Positions 61,191-64,000 of a stretch of 64,000 nt of DNA are shown here, one piece after another (positions within the stretch are counted from its first letter, which is position 1; the number at the start of each line of letters is the position of its first letter). The notes beneath the pieces are model-generated. The model was not told the DNA's origin. It ran no database searches and saw nothing but the letters and a program-made list of their open reading frames with translations. Both the position numbers and the translations under genes were made by a program. The stretch comes from Verrucomicrobiota bacterium (GTDB lineage: Bacteria > Verrucomicrobiota > Verrucomicrobiia > Opitutales > UBA2995). The stretch spans positions 1-64,000 of the forward strand of contig JAQBYJ010000019.1 of assembly GCA_027622555.1 (NCBI GenBank), read 5' to 3'.

Positions 61191-61928
61191 TTAGACGTCC
61201 AACAACCACCGTGCCTTCTCGGAAATGCGATCAAGAGTTTCCTGGCGGATCAATTCCTGTTGTGGGGTTTGTTGAGGTTGGTCTCGTGCGCAAAAGTAAC
61301 TGTGAATGGCGCGACGAGCCTGGTCGGTATTGTTCGTGGTTCCGCCATGCCAGATATGCGAATTAAAAACTACGGCTGTTCCTGCTGGCGCCTCGAGTAT
61401 GATTTCATCGGGGTGGGGTGCCTCAGGATCTTCCATCACTTCCTCCGGTACCTTTCCACAGAGGTGTGATCTGGGAACGAGTCGTGTCGCTCCATTCGCT
61501 ACCGAGAAATCGTTCAGCAACCAGATTGAGTTACAGACTTTAAAATCACCTGGACCAACGGCTTCTTTCCAATCGACATGCAATTTCTGTAAACCCAAGC
61601 CGGGTCTGGCAGCACGGTAATTAAGAGAAGAGAGTTTAACCTCGGGTCCCAACACATGATAAACCGCAGCGAGCAATTTCGGATGAGTATAAAGTTTGTC
61701 GAACACTCCGCCCTTGTTAACCAGGTTGGCCAGGCGATCGGCTCCAGCTTCTTTTGGATGCTTTATATGTTTGGATTGAAAGAGCTCAAAACCACCTTCA
61801 TCACCTTCCTCAACTATCAGTTCTTTAATGCGCGTTCTTAACGAACACAACTCCTCGTCGCTTAGTAGTTTCCCAAGCGATAAATAGCCTTGGCTATCCA
61901 GTGTTTCAGTTTCCGATTTTGTGAGCAT
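61191..61928 (-). CDS. Phytanoyl-CoA dioxygenase (PhyH) family protein
   Basis: This 245-residue protein is a cupin-fold Fe(II)/2-oxoglutarate oxygenase. The iron ligands are HVD in LQKLHVDWKEA and a distal His in VFNSHIWHGGTTNN; an arginine in QARRAIHSYF can bind 2-oxoglutarate. IWLLNDFSVANGATRLVPRS is a family hallmark. The substrate is unknown; bacterial members hydroxylate small metabolites, osmolytes or natural products. It leads the operon with the nitrilase and AbrB-like genes, suggesting oxidation and then amide hydrolysis of one nitrogen compound (inference). Confidence 0.9.
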   Translation of the reverse strand: MLTKSETETLDSQGYLSLGKLLSDEELCSLRTRIKELIVEEGDEGGFELFQSKHIKHPKEAGADRLANLVNKGGVFDKLYTHPKLLAAVYHVLGPEVKLSSLNYRAARPGLGLQKLHVDWKEAVGPGDFKVCNSIWLLNDFSVANGATRLVPRSHLCGKVPEEVMEDPEAPHPDEIILEAPAGTAVVFNSHIWHGGTTNNTDQARRAIHSYFCARDQPQQTPQQELIRQETLDRISEKARWLLDV

Positions 61929-62080
61929 AACAAGTCTTCGATAAGGAGTATTCTTGAAAAAAAATAACAGCCGTACTCATGAATAACTCAAATCAATTTT
62001 GTAATCCTGGAAAATGAGCGAACCCTAAGCTCCCTTCACCGTGCTGTTCTATCTCAGATGAGATGGATTCCAGTCCAGGG

Positions 62081-63346
62081 TCAAAACCCTATCGAATATA
62101 AGGTCTCTCTCCGTGCTTGCCCTTCGTAACTGGCGGCGCGTACCAGGATGCGATCGCGGGTGATAACAGGCGTCGCGAATATTTCGTTGCCTAGCTGGTT
62201 TTCTGCAACGAGCTCCAGTTTTTCGGGATTGGGCTTGATCACGAAGATCTTCCCTTCTTCGTTGGCATGGTAGATATGTCCGCCGGCCAATATCGGTGAG
62301 GAGCTCTCCGGGCCTTTCGGCAATCGCTCACGCCAGCGTAAATTTCCGTCCGCGATGTCCCAACAATGCACGACTCCGCCTTCTGCGATTCCATAGAGGT
62401 AATTGCCCACAAGGACCATCGATTGTTCGTAACATTTTACTGGATTACTCCAGAGGATCTTCTGACTTTCAACATCGATGGCCCAGGTCTCCTGGTCGGG
62501 ATAGCCGCCTGAGGCAAAAACCACTCCGTCTTTCCAGAGCACCGTATTGGCAATCAAAGGATCCCCTCCTTCAACCGACCAAAGTTCCTTTCCGTTTTCC
62601 GGATCGTAGCCAACAACCCGATCGGCACCGTTGAGCACGATTTGCTCTGTTCCGTTGATGTCGGCCAGAACCGGCGTCCCATGCGAAGAGCGCTCCGCCA
62701 GCCGAACTGTTCGCCATACTTCCTTGCCGGTGTCGCAATCGAACGCGGCTATATAACCTTCACCCTGGCTTTCGGAAGCAACCACGATATTCCCGCCAGC
62801 CAGCAATGGAGACGTTCCATACCCGAAGGCACGCTCTGGATAAAACCGGCCCACATCCTTCCGCCACAATTCTTTTCCGTTTAAATCCAATGAGAACAGA
62901 TGTAACCGATCACCCGCTACAAAAAACACGACATAGATGCGCTCGCCGTCGCTAGCCACACTTGCCGATGCGTGGGTATTTTTTTTATGGATCGTGCTGG
63001 GCAACTTTCCTTCGAGGAGAATGCTTTCCCAAAGAAGCTCGCCACTTTTGAACGAATAGCACAGTACCGATTGCGTCCCTTCATCCTCCCTGGCCGTCGT
63101 CAGAAAAATACGATCGCCCACTACAATCGGAGTCGAATGTCCTCGGCCCGGCACCGGCGTTTTCCACTGAACATGCTTGGTATCAGACCACTCGACGGGA
63201 AGCGTCTGTCCCGCTTCCGCTACTCCGATTCCATAAGGTCCCCGCCACGAAAGCCAATCACTGTCAGATGCAGCCATCGCAGGGTTATAGGTGAAAAAGA
63301 CAAGCACTGTTGCGCCAATGAGTATTCGAGGTATACAACTTTTCAT
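62081..63346 (-). CDS. Secreted PQQ-like beta-propeller protein
   Basis: This 421-residue protein has a signal sequence (MKSCIPRILIGATVLVFFTY, NPAMAA). It then shows WLSWRGPYGIGVAEAGQTLP and repeated blades: YSFKSGELLWESIL, LDLNGKELWRKDVG, FDCDTGKEVWRTVR, YDPENGKELWSVEG, IDVESQKILWSNPV and WDIADGNLRWRERL. This is the small secreted type common in Planctomycetes and Verrucomicrobia, with no visible cofactor residues. It is similar in length to the protein at 21146. It is a stand-alone gene. Confidence 0.86.
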   Translation of the reverse strand: MKSCIPRILIGATVLVFFTYNPAMAASDSDWLSWRGPYGIGVAEAGQTLPVEWSDTKHVQWKTPVPGRGHSTPIVVGDRIFLTTAREDEGTQSVLCYSFKSGELLWESILLEGKLPSTIHKKNTHASASVASDGERIYVVFFVAGDRLHLFSLDLNGKELWRKDVGRFYPERAFGYGTSPLLAGGNIVVASESQGEGYIAAFDCDTGKEVWRTVRLAERSSHGTPVLADINGTEQIVLNGADRVVGYDPENGKELWSVEGGDPLIANTVLWKDGVVFASGGYPDQETWAIDVESQKILWSNPVKCYEQSMVLVGNYLYGIAEGGVVHCWDIADGNLRWRERLPKGPESSSPILAGGHIYHANEEGKIFVIKPNPEKLELVAENQLGNEIFATPVITRDRILVRAASYEGQARRETLYSIGF

Positions 63347-63456
63347 AGGAATTTAAGTGGCTCCAAGAATCATACCGGTTCCAGAAGATGTCACGTAAAT
63401 ACCACTGCGATCCAGGCCCCGCTCGAAATCAATTAGGCCTGGTATCTTTTAGTTAA

Positions 63457-63584
63457 TTTTGAACAGGAAAACAGAGATAACGGAGGAAGACTTTAAATTC
63501 TTACACCCTGGGAACGCCGAGCCCCAGCTCGGCACATTCGGATCTATCGGTCTCTCCGTTTCCTCTGTTTTCTTGTTCAAAAAA
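63457..63584. repeat. Inverted-repeat element enclosing a GGGAACGCC hairpin
   Basis: Outer arms of about 30 bases (63457-63486 TTTTGAACAGGAAAACAGAG and onward; 63551-63584 inverse) match with few differences. Between them lies GGGAACGCCGAGCCCCAGCT with stem GCCGAGC/GCTCGGC (63516-63533), the second copy of the block at 8638. The whole may be a small non-autonomous palindromic element. Confidence 0.7.
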
Positions 63585-63600
63585 TAGATTTTATTCGTTC

Positions 63601-64000
63601 TTACACCACCGAAAATCTCCATACCCCATCAACCTCTTCTCGTTGGATTTTCTTGCTCGCTTCCAACGAGTCGAGATGAGCCATGGTTTCGGCAATAGCA
63701 AAGGTAGATTGGTGGGCATTCAACTCCCCTAAACGAAAAACGGCTTGGCTCACTCCATTGGCCGAAATACCGGCTGATTGCTCTACCGCTTCAAAGGTTT
63801 TAGCCAGTCGTTCCTTGTGATGCGCTAACATCTCAGCGATGCGCTGCTGCCAGTCATAAATCAACCACTTGTGACCGGGGTAACCGACCCGGACATCATA
63901 GTTCCGGAGCTGGCCCAGTGAATCAAGGTAGCGTTGTAACACCCCAGGCACTGTATCATGCCAATAGCCGATATTGGGTGTAATCTTCATCAGCAGTTGA
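63601..64000 (-). CDS. MBL-fold hydrolase, C-terminal part (cut by window edge)
   Basis: The frame is open to the window end, so the start lies outside. The visible 130-odd residues match the distal part of a metallo-beta-lactamase-fold hydrolase: KITPNIGYWHDTVPGVLQRY, LDSLGQLRNYDVRVGYPGHK with a metal-binding His in GYPGHK, and RIAEMLAHHKERLAKTFEAV. A winged-helix-like tail (HQSTFAIAETMAHLDSLEAS, then VWRFSVV) follows, as in LACTB2/RNase-Z-like relatives. The usual motif HxHxDH is beyond the edge. Confidence 0.75.
   Translation of the reverse strand, partial: QLLMKITPNIGYWHDTVPGVLQRYLDSLGQLRNYDVRVGYPGHKWLIYDWQQRIAEMLAHHKERLAKTFEAVEQSAGISANGVSQAVFRLGELNAHQSTFAIAETMAHLDSLEASKKIQREEVDGVWRFSVV

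Overview
The window looks like a chromosome segment of a marine-type, polysaccharide-using member of the Verrucomicrobiota (Opitutae-like). This is inferred from gene content. There are eight sulfatase loci, a very large TonB-dependent receptor with the Verrucomicrobia-style FEISPFVV start, three PVC-type 'membrane-bound dehydrogenase' proteins carrying HEAT-like repeats and a CxxCH heme site, three PQQ-like beta-propeller proteins, and VCBS/FG-GAP secreted proteins. GC content appears moderate. I see no rRNA, tRNA or CRISPR.

Layout. 1-8.2 kb: a hexanucleotide repeat, fucU (L-fucose mutarotase), a secreted sulfatase, a secreted protein of unknown function and the TonB receptor, which has an unusual repeat array upstream. 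9-13.6 kb: a tripartite tricarboxylate-type transporter with the TctC and TctB parts fused, then tctA, then a sugar-transfer-associated ATP-grasp protein. 13.8-19.8 kb: three sulfatases and a VCBS lipoprotein. 20.1-22.4 kb: a phosphotriesterase-family hydrolase and a PQQ-like propeller. 22.5-26.7 kb: two tandemly duplicated sulfatases and a RAYT (REP-associated tyrosine transposase), interleaved with four copies of its probable REP/BIME palindrome. 26.7-38.1 kb: a probable minus-strand operon behind a divergent AraC regulator, in the order PEP-hydrolase-like TIM barrel, Tm-1-like (UPF0261) protein, cupin, a giant ThuA-dehydrogenase-cytochrome-ThuA protein (frameshifted) and a second dehydrogenase-cytochrome. 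38.1-49.5 kb: a decayed sulfatase, a DUF5916/CBM9 outer-membrane protein, another sulfatase, two esterases, a clan-A-like glycoside hydrolase, a PQQ-like propeller and two toxin-antitoxin pairs (HigBA and VapBC). 49.5-64 kb: a heme/VCBS lipoprotein, an S4 RNA-binding protein, a third dehydrogenase-cytochrome, a VOC protein, a Tat-exported sugar isomerase-like protein, an NAD-dependent formate dehydrogenase pair, a PhyH-nitrilase-AbrB operon, a PQQ-like propeller and the end of an MBL-fold hydrolase.

How it may work together (inference): the TonB receptor imports sulfated oligosaccharides. The sulfatases and esterases strip sulfate and acyl groups. The periplasmic dehydrogenases oxidise sugars or alcohols into a cytochrome chain. 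FucU, the isomerase-like protein and the PTE-family hydrolase handle sugars or lactones. Formate dehydrogenase removes C1 waste.

The most distinctive feature is the RAYT with its flanking GTAG-headed palindromes, together with at least two further GTAG-type palindrome families scattered between the same genes. Two loci (29.9-34.2 kb and 38.1-39.2 kb) have broken reading frames.
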